From Siphonodentalium dalli (lineage: Eukaryota > Mollusca > Scaphopoda > Gadilida > Siphonodentaliidae), in NCBI GenBank assembly GCA_032622095.1, contig CP136065.1:113129195-113193194 (forward strand): DNA of 64,000 bases, in the 5' to 3' direction. The position numbers were made by a program, and so were the translations under genes. Positions 1 to 12,829 of this stretch are shown one piece after another. Numbering within the stretch: position 1 is the first letter of the stretch; each line of letters starts with the position of its first letter. Below the pieces are notes generated by a model that ran no database searches, was not told where the DNA came from, and saw nothing but the letters and a program-made list of their open reading frames with translations.

Positions 1-485
1 GTGGCTAGTTGCAGTTATTTCTCGGTGAATGCGCAACGGCTCATAACACCAAGCCCATAACACCATCGATACGTCATTGGGTTTTGAAAGACGACCGCGT
101 AATGTTTTGGGCGCATTTGGACTCGCGCAGGATTGACTTAATACATCATCGGGTTTCAATATGAAGAGAATTGTTCCTATTAACTTTTGCCAAGGGAGCT
201 ATTGTGTATTTTGGGCTGTTTTTGTCACGATACACTTTTCGATTTAAATACATTTACAAAAGTGGCTTTTTCGCTAAATGTATATAAATATAAGGATTAA
301 CTGTCATGTGGACTATTTTTATGGAGATGTAACCGTGAGGTAAGTGGTCATAACTAATAAGGGTTTTACACAAGTTATGTCCACTTACCTCACGGTTACA
401 TCTCCATAAAAAACAGTCCACAGCATGACGGTTAATCCTTATATCTGAGCAAAGCTCGCGTGCGAATGAATCAACTGTGACATGA
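1..485. repeat. Dispersed snapback repeat, copy 1 (truncated by window edge)
   Basis: The first ~480 bases reappear with few changes at 57,781-58,240. At 288-444 lies a long hairpin: the left arm, starting ATAAGGATTAACTGTCATG, is matched by its reverse complement ending at 444. There is no ORF, so this is a non-autonomous element. Its superfamily is not assigned because the left end lies outside the window. Confidence 0.85.
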
Positions 486-595
486 TAACACCAGTCGGCA
501 GTCGCCACTTAGACACGCCCTCACTCGAGATTATTTTCAGCTCCACCCTCTGACTGATAGCTTGACACAATTCAAATCAGCGACGAAGAAAAGAT

Positions 596-1030
596 GGATT
601 CGTCATCTCAAGTTTAGCTTCGGTAAAGCTGGTTTAGCTGGACCGCCGAATTAGATTTTAAGCTTATAAAACGCAAACTAGGTATCGAAATTGACAAAAA
701 CTTATCCCCACACGCTTTATAGGTGTGAGTGCTTCTCGCTTATAAATTTCCAATCACAATAGTGTCGCGGTCGTAATTATTTATTTTCGCAATCAATAAA
801 ACGAGGCGGTCCGCATTAGGAAAGTACGATTAATTATCTCGATGATACAGATACACTTCTGCTAAACCACTGGTCTGGCTGGACCAGGTTTGCCGGACCA
901 GGTTTAAACCAGAGATGAATGCGTCACTTAGACATGCGGTCTCGGGTTTAAACCACGGATTTAGCTGACTCACGGCGGATTAAACCTAGAGGTTTGCGTA
1001 GACTATGTCTAAACCTGAGATGACGAATCC
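596..1030. mobile_element. Small TIR element
   Basis: The ends are imperfect inverted repeats of about 20 bp: GGATTCGTCATCTCAAGTTTA on the left and its near complement ending GATGACGAATCC on the right. The interior contains several short 'GGTTTAAACC'-like palindromic words. No target duplication was recognised and nothing codes inside, so this is probably a MITE. Confidence 0.6.
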
Positions 1031-1276
1031 GGCCAGTCAATACAAGTCATTTCGTAAAACTGAGCCACTAGCATTCTGATGCGAAGTATTGGCAGGCATT
1101 CTATTCATTGTCTGTCTTCTCGCGGCTGACGGACCTCGACCGATTGTTCCGCAAACCAAACGAATTACAATTCTGTACCATGTGTCTTCCTACTTTCAAG
1201 ACCTCTGGCTTCCAACGTTTCTGTTGTTGTTTGTACGAATCACATCATTATCGCTGTCTGTTCAGTTTGTTGCGCA

Positions 1277-1282
1277 TTTAAT
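1277..1282 (-). terminator. Possible poly(A) signal of fibrinogen-related gene 1
   Basis: On the minus strand this reads ATTAAA, about 200 bases past the stop codon of the exon ending at 1,483. It is a common variant poly(A) signal, but in AT-rich DNA the match alone is weak. Confidence 0.3.
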
Positions 1283-1482
1283 ATTTCAGACCAACACTCT
1301 GACCCCCTCAAATATCGGGTTCCAATTATCCAAATAAATATTGCGTCTGATGGCTGATGTTCTAGTTTCTATATCAACAAATCCCGGCGAATTGTCCATG
1401 AACGTATACAATCTTGTTCGCGACACATATCTCGAAAGTTTACCGTCTTGTAAATGACACATATAGACGTTTACTGTATCGA

Positions 1483-3071
1483 CTAAGGCCACTGTGTGGC
1501 ACGGATTGGCTGTAACAATTCGGCAATAATTTCACCTATGCGGACGAGGATCAGGCCAAGCTTCGAAGCGTAAAGGAAACTTCCGAGGATGAAATCTCCA
1601 AGCAAAGAAGACAGCGAGTGTTCCACGACGGCGTTAGAGTAAGCTTGTAAAAGGCTTCCAATTCGCTTGATAAAAAGGCCGAATCTGTATATCACAACTG
1701 CCAAGTCATCATTTATTCTTCTGAGAAGGAACTTCGTCATTTTACTGAGAACCTCTCCGAATCGGTTCAAAATTTTGCCTAGTTTGAACGATAAAGTACC
1801 AACACTTTTGAGAAAATCACCTAGGGATTTGAGACCGTGCTGATGGAACCAATCACCGAGAGTCTGCCCGACACTACCACATTCACATATACATGAGGCC
1901 ACTTTCTTTATCACAATAGACAGCTCGGGTATTGATTTGAAAAACAGCTGATCGTCTTTTCCTCGGTTGTACAAACGTTGTCCCAAATATTTTAACAGCT
2001 CGCATGTTTTGATGATAGTTTCTCCCATCTGGATGCACAATTCTCCCAACGACGAAAGAAGTCCGCCGGGTATCTCTTGCATCCAGTTTCCCAGTTCGAC
2101 AAACAATTGACTCAGTTTACAGAGTAGTTCGGCAAAGTCCTCCAACAATTTCCCCAAAATTGACAAGAGGTTTCCGACGACTGAAAATGATTCCAGTTGT
2201 TGGACAAACATTTCGGATATGACTGAATCAGCAAGATCACAACTTGTGTGTACAGAGTTGTTGAATTCGTTTAAGCGCGTTTCGTTATCTTCCAGTTGTG
2301 CTAAAATATTCGCAAGACTGAAAGTGATGTTGTCTACTGGTTCTGCAAGCACGTTGCGCTGATAAGTTCTGGCGTTGCCTTCAGCATCAACAAACATTGG
2401 ATTTAAGGCATCCGCGAACGGGGTACTCAGGAAAGAGGGGTCATCTCGTCGTACCATAATATAGCTACTTCCAATTATCAAAACCCCATCTATGTTATTC
2501 TGAGGTCTGATGGGCCACTCCCCAAGCATTCCACTAACCTCTGGCAAGTGTAGGTTCGCACCTGCGCAAGTTAAACCAAACCACCATCCAGAGCCACTGA
2601 CTTGACCACACGTTCCATCACAGTCGTTGTCACGTGTGCAAAAGCGTGCACCGTTGATCTCGTACTGGCCAAATCCGTCGGCTAGAATGTGGGTTATCCA
2701 AGGTTTATATGAAGAGTAATGCAACGCGTATGAATTGTGTTCATCTCTGATTACGAAATTAGAATAATATGCTTGAGACCGACCCACTGCGACGCTTGCC
2801 TTGTAGTCCGCTTGTGAGAGAAGCACGTGCATGTTGTCGAGTCCGATGAAGTGTTCTCCGTTAAGAACGCCGAAAAAATATTTGTATTCGTCCCAGGTTC
2901 TGTTAAAGGAAACGTATTGTGCGTTCCCGCGATAGTAGGTACCTCTGCGTTCTAATATGGTCCAACCGCCATAATCGAATTCACAGTGGACATGAAACGG
3001 AGACGAGTTGGCTGGCTGGATGATGATGTTCCCTTCACCAGTGCGCCCAAATTCATTCGCCTCTGTGCAAT
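1483..3071 (-). CDS. Fibrinogen-related protein 1, terminal exon (FReD plus glycine-heptad tail)
   Basis: This is the last exon of a secreted lectin-like gene. The open frame runs from a splice acceptor (TTTATAG at 3,072-3,078, phase 1) to the stop at 1,483. The first 79 codons precede the internal Met at 2,832, so that Met is not the start. They carry FReD hallmarks: DCTEA, PFHVHCEFDYGGWT, TWDEYKYFFG, GEHFIGLDNMH. Numbered from that Met, the Ca-site-like DND is at 68-70, cysteines are at 65, 71, 75 and 89, and GWWFGLTCAGANLHLP is at 82-97. The FReD ends near residue 130. After a polar linker with NIT and NNS sequons, residues ~215-440 form glycine-rich hydrophobic heptads such as LSILGKL and VRIGEII. 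FReDs bind sugars or acetylated ligands in innate immunity and development; the tail is unfamiliar to me. No upstream exons of this gene were found in the window. Confidence 0.85.
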
Positions 3072-3674
3072 CTATAAATTGAAAATTAGAAAATGCTAGA
3101 ATAGTCTAGGCACGACAGAAGGCGGGGTGCCCCCCTCATCGACTTTATGGGACCACAATTTTCTTGACGTTGAACTATATACCCATTTGAGAATCCGGAT
3201 GTTGCCGACCCATAATATGCAGGTCCAATACCCACCCGACATTTTTTTAATTTTAGATGACACAACACCATTTCCTAAATGCAAAACTTGAATAATAAAT
3301 TGAAATATAAACAAACAATGCTTATTCGTAAACCATATCTGCGGAATATCTGTCCCAAAATGGCCAAATTCGAATGAAATTTACATTGAGTGCAACATTG
3401 AATAGCTATTGCTGCTATAGTTGTATAAGAGTGAACAAATGCTCGAATTATGCAAGGAAGAATGATTGAATGCGGAGAATACGAGAAACTTTGAAAGCAG
3501 GGTCTCATACAACGGTTAAATCTGGATTTGCGGGCGTCCAGAAATGGAACAATAACGCTGTTTTATCTGTACAGTTTATCTTGAACGTGTCATATATGTG
3601 TAAGTACACACTTAAAGATGGATTATCTCTTTAAATAACAAATTTGAAATAGTTGCGTTGGTTTAAAATAATAA
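3072..3674. other. Presumed intron DNA with a duplicated segment
   Basis: No exon was recognised. A stretch at about 3,460-3,610 (key words GAGAAACTTTGAAAGCAGGGT and ACGGTTAAATCTGGATTTG) recurs diverged at about 4,160-4,350, on the other side of the MITE at 3,675-4,089. Confidence 0.5.
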
Positions 3675-4089
3675 ATATGAATTGAAGACCCCTGTCCGGA
3701 AACGCTTCTATCAATTAATATTGATTTTATTTCGAGTATTTTATTATGAAATGAGATGATTAAATGGGACACTTTGTTGTTCTATTTTTAGAACAGACCT
3801 TTCAGACGGTACCATATATCAACAGGCTGTTACCATACCTACGTTCTGAAAGTAAAATGTCCCAGACTGATTGTTTGTATTGTTTTATTCCATAGTTATA
3901 AACGATAATGATTCTAATTAACGTTTATTTGTGACAAAATTACACACAATAAAATTTATGGTCTCATTTAACAGTAACCACTATCATTCGTTAGCTAAAC
4001 AACCACACATTTTCAGACCAGAAAATATTCGAAATATAATCAATATTAGTCGATAGAAACATTTCCAGACAGGAGTCTTCGATTCATAT
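3675..4089. mobile_element. TIR MITE, copy 1
   Basis: The ends are inverted copies of ATATGAATTGAAGACCCCTG, continuing about 60 bp into GTCCGGAAA and an ATCAATATTGAT-like word. A second copy in the opposite arrangement is at 56,530-56,908. There is no ORF. The flanking ACCCCGGTAACTATATA word is shared between copies, so the true element may extend somewhat further. Confidence 0.7.
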
Positions 4090-4359
4090 CTAATTTTTAT
4101 ACCCCGGTAACTATATAGCACATGTTTACAAAGAGATAGACCATCTTTAAATGTGATTGGTTGATCGATTGTGGAGTATAAGAGAAACTTGTGATCAGAG
4201 ATAAAACGAATTCTCTGTAATATATCCCACGAGAGAGCAACCGAACAGGGTCTCGTGTAACGGTTAAATCTGGATTTGTTGGCGCACAGAAACGGAAAAA
4301 TAACGCTATGTTATCTACACTCATTATCTTGAATATTGTGACATATGTGTAATTACAGG

Positions 4360-4874
4360 CACGGGCGGCGTTCGTTGCAGAAATATTCATATTTGTTCAA
4401 ATCGCCATCAACATAAGGAATATTAATATATATATAGTTTTGTTCATATGCCAAACATTATCAGCGCGTAAATAGTATGTTGTCGTCAAGACGTGCGATG
4501 GTGTACGCAAACAAGATCCTGCTCGTGTTACAGAAGTTGTGCTTCTGTTTACATACCACAGCGCAATTCTATTGGTCAATCACACACAAATGATACAAAC
4601 GCTCTTTATTATTTCCATATCAGGAAAACGGTAACAAATAACGCTCTTTATGTTTACCACATCAGGATATAAACAAAAGCCATGTAACGTAATGTTTTTT
4701 TGCTTTTGTTTACAGAACAAAGGAATAAAAATTGACAATAACACACTGTTTATGCCATATTTCTGATTGGTATAAGAACAAGGTCTGTGTATATTTTACT
4801 ATTCTTTCTGTTTATGGCAGTTTTTGAAAGAGGTGAATATTTTAACAGGATAACCACCGCCAACGCCGCCCGTA
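4360..4874. mobile_element. Interspersed TIR element, copy 1
   Basis: It begins CACGGGCGGCGTTCG and ends AACGCCGCCCGT, an inverted pair. Internal landmarks are two AACGCTCTTTAT words and a pair of inverted GCTTTTGTTTACA-like words. A diverged full copy is at 30,610-31,103 and a 5' fragment at 8,029-8,165. In copy 2 the flanks TTTAAAGG and CTTTAAA suggest the ends may run a few bases further out. Confidence 0.7.
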
Positions 4875-7800
4875 TCTTTAAACACATAAATGGGACTTAA
4901 TATGGATGTATTGATTATGTGACATTTTCTAGAAGCAGCAATGTGTGTTCTCAGAGTAGTCTCACGAATGTGAGCGATCGTCATTTATTTGGTATCTACA
5001 ACATCAAACCTTTCAAAATGCACTGGTATATAGAACATTAGATGATAAATACTCATAAAGCACTGGGAAAATGTGTAGATCTTGTTGTCCGAGTCTCAAA
5101 ATAGTAGTCATAGTTGCCTCCGATCACGTGATGAAACACGAATATTTCGCTTTTATCGGAAGAATGCATGGTCGTATACCATGAACGCAATATCAAAACA
5201 CAAAGTACCACAGACTATCTTCAATAAATCATAAACAGAACCAAAACTGCCGATACACCTGTGCCAGAGACTATTTGATTATATTCACTGTGCCACATAT
5301 ACGCAAAACGTACGTACTATACGTTTTCTGCAACCGCATCTCCCTATAACGTTACACATGTCTGCATGCTGCACACAAAACCATAATTATCAACATTGAG
5401 TGAATGGTCAAGTTCAACGGTGATCACCTGATATCTATCACAAGTACGTATGTGGTATTGATAAGGTATTTAAAAATATTTTCATACAATAAGATACTGA
5501 AAACTAATATTGTACATTGCGTGGTAGCATATTCCAGTTGTATAAAGTGCCGACTGAAGTAATTTGAACAAATTGTCTAATAAGAAAGCGATTTGGTAGC
5601 AGCATGCACATTAGTTTTACATAAAATGTGCGATGTGCCGTCGCTTTGAGATGGTGAGATGGGGTGCTAATCTATATTGAACAGATGGATGTTTCTTTCC
5701 AGTCTAATAAGCATTGCGACATACGTGTATGGTCTATTGCCACGGAAAGTGTTGAAAATTCCGGAAATGTAACTAGTATTTATACCGCAAGGGTATATGC
5801 ACTTCAGTGTCTGCGTTACATTCATTAATAAATCATCATGCCGACTGAAACTATCACGCATTGTGTGGCGACACATTATCCTTCGTGTGGTGTATGACCG
5901 AAATTATTATTTTTGGCCCGACTGTTGAATGTATTCTAAGCAGAAAACACGAACAGTAAATGCGTATGTTGTACACCATTGGGTTTGACTTGAGTTGCAG
6001 TGAGTAAGTAAGAAATGCTTTATTCTCAGCCATTATGCATGGTACATGAGAAAACATATATACACTATATACAAATTAGAACTTATCAGGGTTTGTTCAG
6101 AATATCGGAACGTACTGTAATTACAAGTATACATAGATAAAATACAATGCAGACAATAATCAGTTACGGTCCAATTTTGCATTATCATGCATGTCCGGAA
6201 TAGAAAATATATAATTTCGACAGACTTACACATCCTTCAGACGGATCTGTTTTAACCCTTTCAGTGCCAGGGGTCGATTTCATCGGTCCTAATGTACGGT
6301 CTGTAGAGTGCCAAATTTTGTTTTGTTTTGGGGGTTGAATTTTTTTTGGGTATGCTTAAGCATGCTATATCGAATTTAAAAACAAACTGGATAAGTCCTT
6401 ATGGGCATATTATAACTCAAAACTATCACCAAGTATTCATAGTAATAATTTTGATGCCCATGAACATACAGCTATACCGGTGTTTAATAAGTACGTTGCC
6501 AAATAACTCAGTATCTAAAAATAGAATGGCTTAAGCATAGGCCCCGGTGCGCACATGTGCTATGGACGCGCTCTGATTGGCTCTGCACATAAAGGTAAAG
6601 GTCATACTCCGTGTCGGGATAATGCATTTTGCCAAAATTGTTATTTTGCTGCGACTCAAGATAGTGTGTTCTTTGAGAATCAGGTGTCCTGCGGATGCCA
6701 AACTCTAATTGACGCGGGCAAATTTCACTGAGTTACATTTCAACCTGAATAGAAGATAGATCTAAGAAGATTTACAAGATTTTAGTCCTCTTATAACCAG
6801 TTGAAGCTTTCCTATGAAACAATAAGGACAAACTGTATAAAAACTCATTCTTTGTCAAAAGTAGTCAAATGAAATATTTTCCAGTTCATTCCTTTAGGAA
6901 GTGACATCTGCAGTAAATATTCTTGTGTCACTAGTTTCCAAGAGGTATGGTACTACCTCCTGCTGTTTAATTTGAGTATATGTGGTCCATAGCCAATCGC
7001 GCTTGCGTTAGTAATTTATTATCGAGCAATCAATATTCGACAGTGTGTAAACTCGCACTTAATTGTCTTTTATTGAATACTCGAATGTTTGTTCGTTGAG
7101 TTCTTGGTAAAACAACAAGAACATAGAACTGACGAACTTGTGTCGTCCAAACCACTACTCGAAATTGATGCAATGCGCATTCTTCTGTGGAAATGGGAGG
7201 GGGTAGAAATGCATATAGAACTTACTTTCGTAAATGGTATTTCGTTTTCCCACGCATAAATTCATACAAACAATATTTTATTTGCAGAATGTTCTGCAAT
7301 TGAGTTGAACATACAGTAATTAATTTAGCCCAAAGCCCCCCTCCCCATGTAACTTGTGCTGCATGCGGCGGGAGAGAAAATGCAGTAACATTGACGATAT
7401 CAGTTCTATATATGCACGGACGCGTTGACACGGGGTCGTGGTGTCTCCCATTTTGGTAAAAAAAAATCTACAGTTTGAACTTTGAAGTCTAATACATAAA
7501 TAGGGTTGTGTGCAGTTAGTGATTATAAATTTCCAATATGTGGCCATAGCATGGTGCAATTATATAGACTTTCTTCAATTTGGGGAATTATTTTGGTTCG
7601 ATCAAAGTTTTGCACCAAAACTGAAACATTCTAGACACGTTCATGTAGTGACATCAATCGAATACGCCCATAACAATCGAATGCACCCTTATTCAAACAT
7701 AATTGTCCTGTTAATATATTCCATCACTATATATTTGTGTTTATTTTTATTGTAAGTGGTCCTATATTACTTATTAGTTAAACATTTTTTACACGGAACG

Positions 7801-8028
7801 TCTCGCGATATATATGCAATTATAAATTTGCAAACTACCGGGTATAAGTGATATAATCAACTCAAATAACGACCACGTGGTTTTGTTGTTTACCTTACGA
7901 TTGCTAGAATATTTTCGCCGGAATATGCCGAAGTCACGTCGTGAGGTCAATTGAGTTCGCATATTTTAAAAAAATATGTCAACACTGCGGCTAATGTCTC
8001 ATTTCAAATTAAATTACCACATTAAATG
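4875..8028. other. 3.1 kb AT-rich stretch, nothing recognised
   Basis: Only short chance ORFs are present on both strands, with no protein family signature, no clear tandem repeat and no RNA gene. It is either intron of gene 1 or intergenic. Confidence 0.5.
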
Positions 8029-8165
8029 CACGGGCGGCGTTCGTTGCAGAAATATTCATATTTGTTCAAATCGCCGTCGCCAATATTAAAATATCTATAG
8101 TTTTGTTCATATTCCAAACATAATCAGAGACGTACGATGGTGTGCGCAAACAAGAACCTTCAGAA
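8029..8165. mobile_element. 5' fragment of the CACGGGCGGCGTTCG element
   Basis: The first ~135 bases match the element at 4,360 (CACGGGCGGCGTTCGTTGCA, then TTTTGTTCATATTCCAAACA). The match then stops abruptly, so this is a 3'-truncated copy. Confidence 0.7.
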
Positions 8166-8510
8166 AAATATCATGTCGTCTATGGAATAAACCCGTTTAT
8201 TGTCGCAATTGTAATATTTTATTACATTTAATTGTGGTTTTATGTGAGCTGGTCACTAAAGTGTAAACCATGTCATACAAATGGTAACGGGACTGAACAA
8301 GCATCTCGCTATCCCAATAGCTTAGCTGGTCTTCGTACGAGAAGATTTGGACTATCGAAATGGTCGAGGCGAGTGCAAACACACACAAACACAATATATG
8401 AGGAAGTGACTCAAAACACAGCATTTTGACTGTTACAGCATAATTATGCTAGTTTATTTTTAAAATAAGTTGATACCTTATTTGGTTGGAAATACTCGGT
8501 AGTTTTCTAT

Positions 8511-8605
8511 AACATTCTGATCAATGTTGCCAGTCGGAGGTTCGTGGAAACACCAGTCCACACATCTGGGAGAATCGTTCGACTGACAACTTTGGTCAGA
8601 ATGTT
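8511..8605. repeat. 95-bp hairpin
   Basis: The outer ~26 bases, AACATTCTGATCAATGTTGC and onward, pair with CGACTGACAACTTTGGTCAG...ATGTT at the right end. No second copy was noticed. Confidence 0.65.
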
Positions 8606-9217
8606 AGAGCAAAAAACTGTGAGTTTGGACACAAATGAGGTATCAGCTTTTTTTAAAAACAGTATAGCATATATGGTCGTAGCTGCCAAAATACTATGTA
8701 ATATAATTATTATCCTAGTTTACTACCATTTCCTCGTTTCTGGTGGTCGCGTAAGGTTTGCTGTCGCCTCGGCCATTTTGATTGCGCGATACTCATCAAC
8801 TCGAAACCACGGGATTCCTCATGCACCGTGAATTAAATACGTTAGATAATTTATACGTTAGATAATTATTGAAACGAACTCTTAAAAGTATATCTCGGAA
8901 AGATTTAACCAAGTAATATAATAATTCTCATTAGGAAGAGAATAGACTTCTTGTGGTCACTTTGCTAAACAACAAAAAAGAGCGTTTCTTGTTAGAATGT
9001 TCCTAAATATGGTAAAACCAAAGAGCGTTTCTCTCACTTTTTCTCTCCGAAGGGCCCATACTGATCAGACATTCAAAACGATTGCCTGGAAAATATATTG
9101 TCAGCCATGATGGGGAATCCCCAGATCATTCCCCTTATCAATGTGACCATGATATAAACAAATTGTTTAAGATACCACGACTAACGTACCGATTTTTTGG
9201 CGGAATGAGGCAATAAC
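8606..9217. other. No recognised feature
   Basis: AT-rich sequence with no credible coding frame or repeat family. A GAGCGTTTCT word at about 8,981 and 9,021 echoes the AACGCTCTTT motif found in other repeats. Confidence 0.4.
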
Positions 9218-9565
9218 TTAATGGGGGGGGGGCTGTACAACAAATCCGGACATTTTTGGGACTATCTTTTATCAAAATAATTTATGCAACAAATGAATGA
9301 ATTTGGGCCATGGCTGAGTGCAAAATACACTCGTATGCTCTATTAACGATGTAAACAATATGGTAACTATAATGAAAATGAGTCATACACTCACTTTTCA
9401 TTATAATTACCATGTTGTTTGCATCGTTCATATAGAGAACATGCGTGTATTTTGCACTATAATCCATGGATCAAATTCATTCATTTGTTGCATATATTCT
9501 GTTGAGTATAAAATGAGATGTTCCCATAAATGGTCGGATTTAATTAGTGTATAGTACTCCGTTAA
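9218..9565. mobile_element. Palindromic TTAA-type MITE, copy 1
   Basis: Almost the whole unit is one palindrome. TGCAACAAATGAATGAATTT near 9,283 pairs with AAATTCATTCATTTGTTGCA near 9,471, and the centre is at the paired ATAATGAAAA/TTTTCATTAT words. It is bounded by TTAA at 9,218 and 9,562, with a G-run expansion in the left end. A sister copy is at 59,608-59,954. TTAA target use suggests a piggyBac- or Kolobok-mobilised element (inference). Confidence 0.75.
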
Positions 9566-10834
9566 AAGATATCTTGCTGGCCACTATTGCGTCAGATTTC
9601 CCAATATACTTGATGTATAAGATGTCAAACTCACCCTATAAGTAGGTGTTACCATCTGTTCTTCATCATATTTACGTATTTATACGATTCCGATTTGATG
9701 GCTTTTGTTGGACTGAACCACCAGTTTGACAAATGCCCATTTCTGTCCATTAGGTCTTCATATATATACCGTTATTATAAGGGGTTTTCTTCAAAATTAA
9801 GTCAAAACTAAGATCTTCGCGACTTCAAGCCGTCAATTTGACGGCATTCTTTGAAACAATCATCACACATTCGGATGAAGTAATACAATATGATCCTAAA
9901 AGCATATATCATTATACTTTTCTGGTTCTTTCCTTATGCAGCAGGAAAAGAAACATTTTTTTTGTGGCAAGGATAGAAATGTGTTTACGGTCATCGTAAA
10001 TTAACAAGAATTTCCAAAATTTCCCCATGTATCAGACTGATACTATATACAGACCACCGGAATCTATACAAAGAAAAAAACACAATGGCTAATAATCACG
10101 GTTTGGCTGTCGGACTACAATTATGTGTTTAGTATGGGGATGTATAGTGACAGGTGTCCTTGATACATATCTATTACTTTATACCGAGGAATCTATATAA
10201 ACTTGCAAGGAGTTACATGCACTATCTTTAAATGTTCCCATCCCTTGTAGAAAAATCGAAAAAGTGTATTCCCTGAGAAAATGCGATGTCCCGGGTCCTT
10301 AGATACCGACTGCGTAATGAAATTACTCACCCATAATGGATGCGTGATGCATTTCTAATCAGACGCCTTGGGCTCTTGTTGTTTGACTAAAATATAATCT
10401 CAGATACAGGCGTCATTATAAACTAATCGTGGTAATACATCGAAATTCAAAACGATTTAGCTGTATGTTGTTGTGCACGAACAACGTAACCACACCCGCT
10501 ACGAATACCTCAGGCCGAATTTCATCGTGGTTATTTCATTTTTCACATTTAAAACTTTCGCGATTGACGATATTTATCGAGTAATGATTCTGGTGTAATT
10601 ACACCAGGCAATGCGATTAAAGTACATGACTGATTTGAGACCCCTAATGATGTATTCGCAATTTTGGGAAAAGTGATAATATGTCAATATATAAGTAAAC
10701 AAAATACCGACATAGAGACTTTATATTCTTAAATGCCGAATCATCTCCTGCATGGTCGGCAGTTTATATATACTTAAATGCTGATCAGCATATTTCGCGA
10801 ACTCAATTTAACTCATTTATAACGAAGAGAGTCG
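9566..10834. other. No recognised feature
   Basis: AT-rich, with no long frame, tandem array or RNA gene seen. One minus-strand segment near 10,325-10,390 has plausible splice borders but its phase fits neither fibrinogen-related gene. Confidence 0.4.
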
Positions 10835-10842
10835 GTTGTAGG
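10835..10842. repeat. 8-bp target-site duplication, left (GTTGTAGG)
   Basis: It is identical to the 8 bases at 17,771-17,778, directly outside the two termini of the hAT-like element. Confidence 0.9.
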
Positions 10843-11050
10843 CAGGGACGTGGCTAGAGTGTCTTCGTTGGGGGGGGGGGGGGGGGGTGTCCACATTGGG
10901 TTGGGAAATTCCAACTGCACCCCCCCCCCTTGAATCAGAATCAGACCAAACACAAGTTTTGCATAATTTCATTTGCACCCCCACCCCCACCCCTTGCACC
11001 TCAGTGCTCAGGCCTAATAACCTATATATTCATAAACCATGCATGGTTCT

Positions 11051-11730
11051 ATATTCCCCGTATTAAAACATTAAGATATTTTAACCTGAAAATTGGATAA
11101 ATTTTAACATCCAGTGGTCTAACTCCAGACAAATAATACACACAGCTACGGGCAAGAGACCAGGACACACCAGGCCCACCATGGTTGTTCGGCACGGTGT
11201 GAGAAATTTTTGAAAACTATACGATAAAATCGCAAATCCTAGCATCTAGACTGGCCTCAACAGAAGCTTTCCTAGTGTTGGAAATTTCAAACTGCATACT
11301 CCCCCTCAGGTTGGAAAATTCTCCATTTTCCATTTCAGTCCACAAGTTTGACCAAATGTAGTAAAATATTGTTTTGTTAAACTAATTAGCAGTTTTTATT
11401 GGCCACGGGGGAGGGACAATGACACACCGGGCAGACCATGGTTCGGCCCGGTGTGCGAAATATTTTTAATCTGAACAAGAAAGTCGCAAAATCCTAGCAT
11501 CTAGACTAGCATCAAGTTTTCTTAGAGTTGGAAATTTCAAACCTGACACTCCCACTTAGGTTGGAAATTTTCCAACTGATGACAATTCCAATGACAATGT
11601 TGAACAAATGTATCACAATATTGTTTTTTTAAATTACACTAGCAGTTTTTGACTGGCCACGGGGGAGGGACCAGGACACAAGCTTTCCAAGTATTGGAAA
11701 TTTCCAACCTATCACCCCCTTTAAGGTTGG
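11051..11730. repeat. 680-bp direct repeat, left copy (flanks the LINE)
   Basis: It matches 16,831-17,510 over its full length with only about 15 differences by eye. It ends exactly where LINE sequence begins (after TTAAGGTTGG). The sequence belongs to the hAT element, which has a single copy of it at 53,290-53,975. Confidence 0.9.
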
Positions 11731-11731
11731 C

Positions 11732-12700
11732 AATGTGACCTCTGTCGTCATTCACCTCGGTACCAACGATATAACAAAACACAAGTATAATGTCACACCC
11801 GTTGTCTTGAACATTACAGAATCTGTTACTAAAATTAACACGCTGCTGCCAAATGCCAAGATTGTTCTATGCAGTGTGCCACAGAGAAAAGGAAATGATC
11901 ATGATCCTGAAACTGATGACCACAACTCTGCAGTTTATGCTGTGAACGACGTTATCTCTTCCTTGTGTGATCGAAATGCAAATTTTGAATTTGTGGATAC
12001 GTCTGAAGTTTTTGCATCCGCGAATGGAATCAGGGACGAGCTGTATAAGAGCAAAGCGAAAGACCGCAAAGGAATTCATTTCAATATGGCAGGCAGAAGT
12101 GCACTGAAGAGATTCTTCCTACAAGTAATTGGACCAGGGAATGTTACTACTGGAAGTATAGTCGACAAAAGTCGTAACAACATGAACAACAAAAACAACA
12201 ACAACACTACCAATCTCGACCACATAAATAAGAGTAGAACACCAACTCATAGTTCCTCGGTTCCAAACAACAGTCATGGAGAGAGACGACACAGAAACAA
12301 CGGTCCGATAAAAACAAAACGCGTGTTTGTCGGTAATCTTCCAGCTGACACAACAAATGAAGACTTGGCGAATCACTTGGATCACTTTGGTGTTCGCTTC
12401 TCCATTGTAAGGATAATGAGAAGCCGAAATAACTCGAAATTCGTATCAGCAAGAATCAATGTGCATCGCGATGATGTGTCTGTGGTATTCGAGAACTATT
12501 TCTAGCATGATAATGCATTCTGTCGATATTGGCTGTCTCAACAAAATTTCGAAAAGAATGACTCATATAGAAGACCACATTGGCACTCACATCAACATGA
12601 TGACTACACGCATCACAGGCGATCTTCATACCACAGCAGAGACAGTGTTGATATAAATAATATCAATGTGAGTGGCGGTTTTGCCGAACAAGAAGAATAA
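11732..12700 (+). pseudogene. LINE ORF1, truncated: SGNH esterase-like and RRM domains
   Basis: The frame opens without an ATG inside an SGNH/GDSL-type esterase. VVIHLGTNDI (about 11,741-11,770) is the GxND block, and KGIHFN (about 12,068-12,085) sits where a DxxH block is expected, with Lys where Asp is usual. The upstream GDS nucleophile block is missing because the insertion is 5'-truncated. An Asn-rich linker (about 12,170-12,230) leads to an RRM-like region, KRVFVGNLP to SKFVSARI (about 12,317-12,460). A TAG at 12,503-12,505 interrupts it; the same frame then runs to a TAA at 12,698-12,700 through a His/Arg-rich tail. ORF1 proteins bind element RNA and esterase types may act on lipids (family knowledge). 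Confidence 0.8.
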
Positions 12701-12829
12701 CTCTAGATTATTAATCTACTTTAATTTAAGCTCATAGAAATCAATACATACAAGACATATTAATTTATTCAGATCAATATCATATTTATAACTCACTGTC
12801 ATTATAAATAACAATAATTATTGTTAACA

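Noticed and set aside
10327-10390. Possible minus-strand exon (TTTTAG acceptor, GTGAGT donor) upstream of gene 1
   Set aside because: The only open frame runs phase 0 to phase 2, which does not fit the phase-1 FReD acceptor, and it has no EGF or helix similarity.
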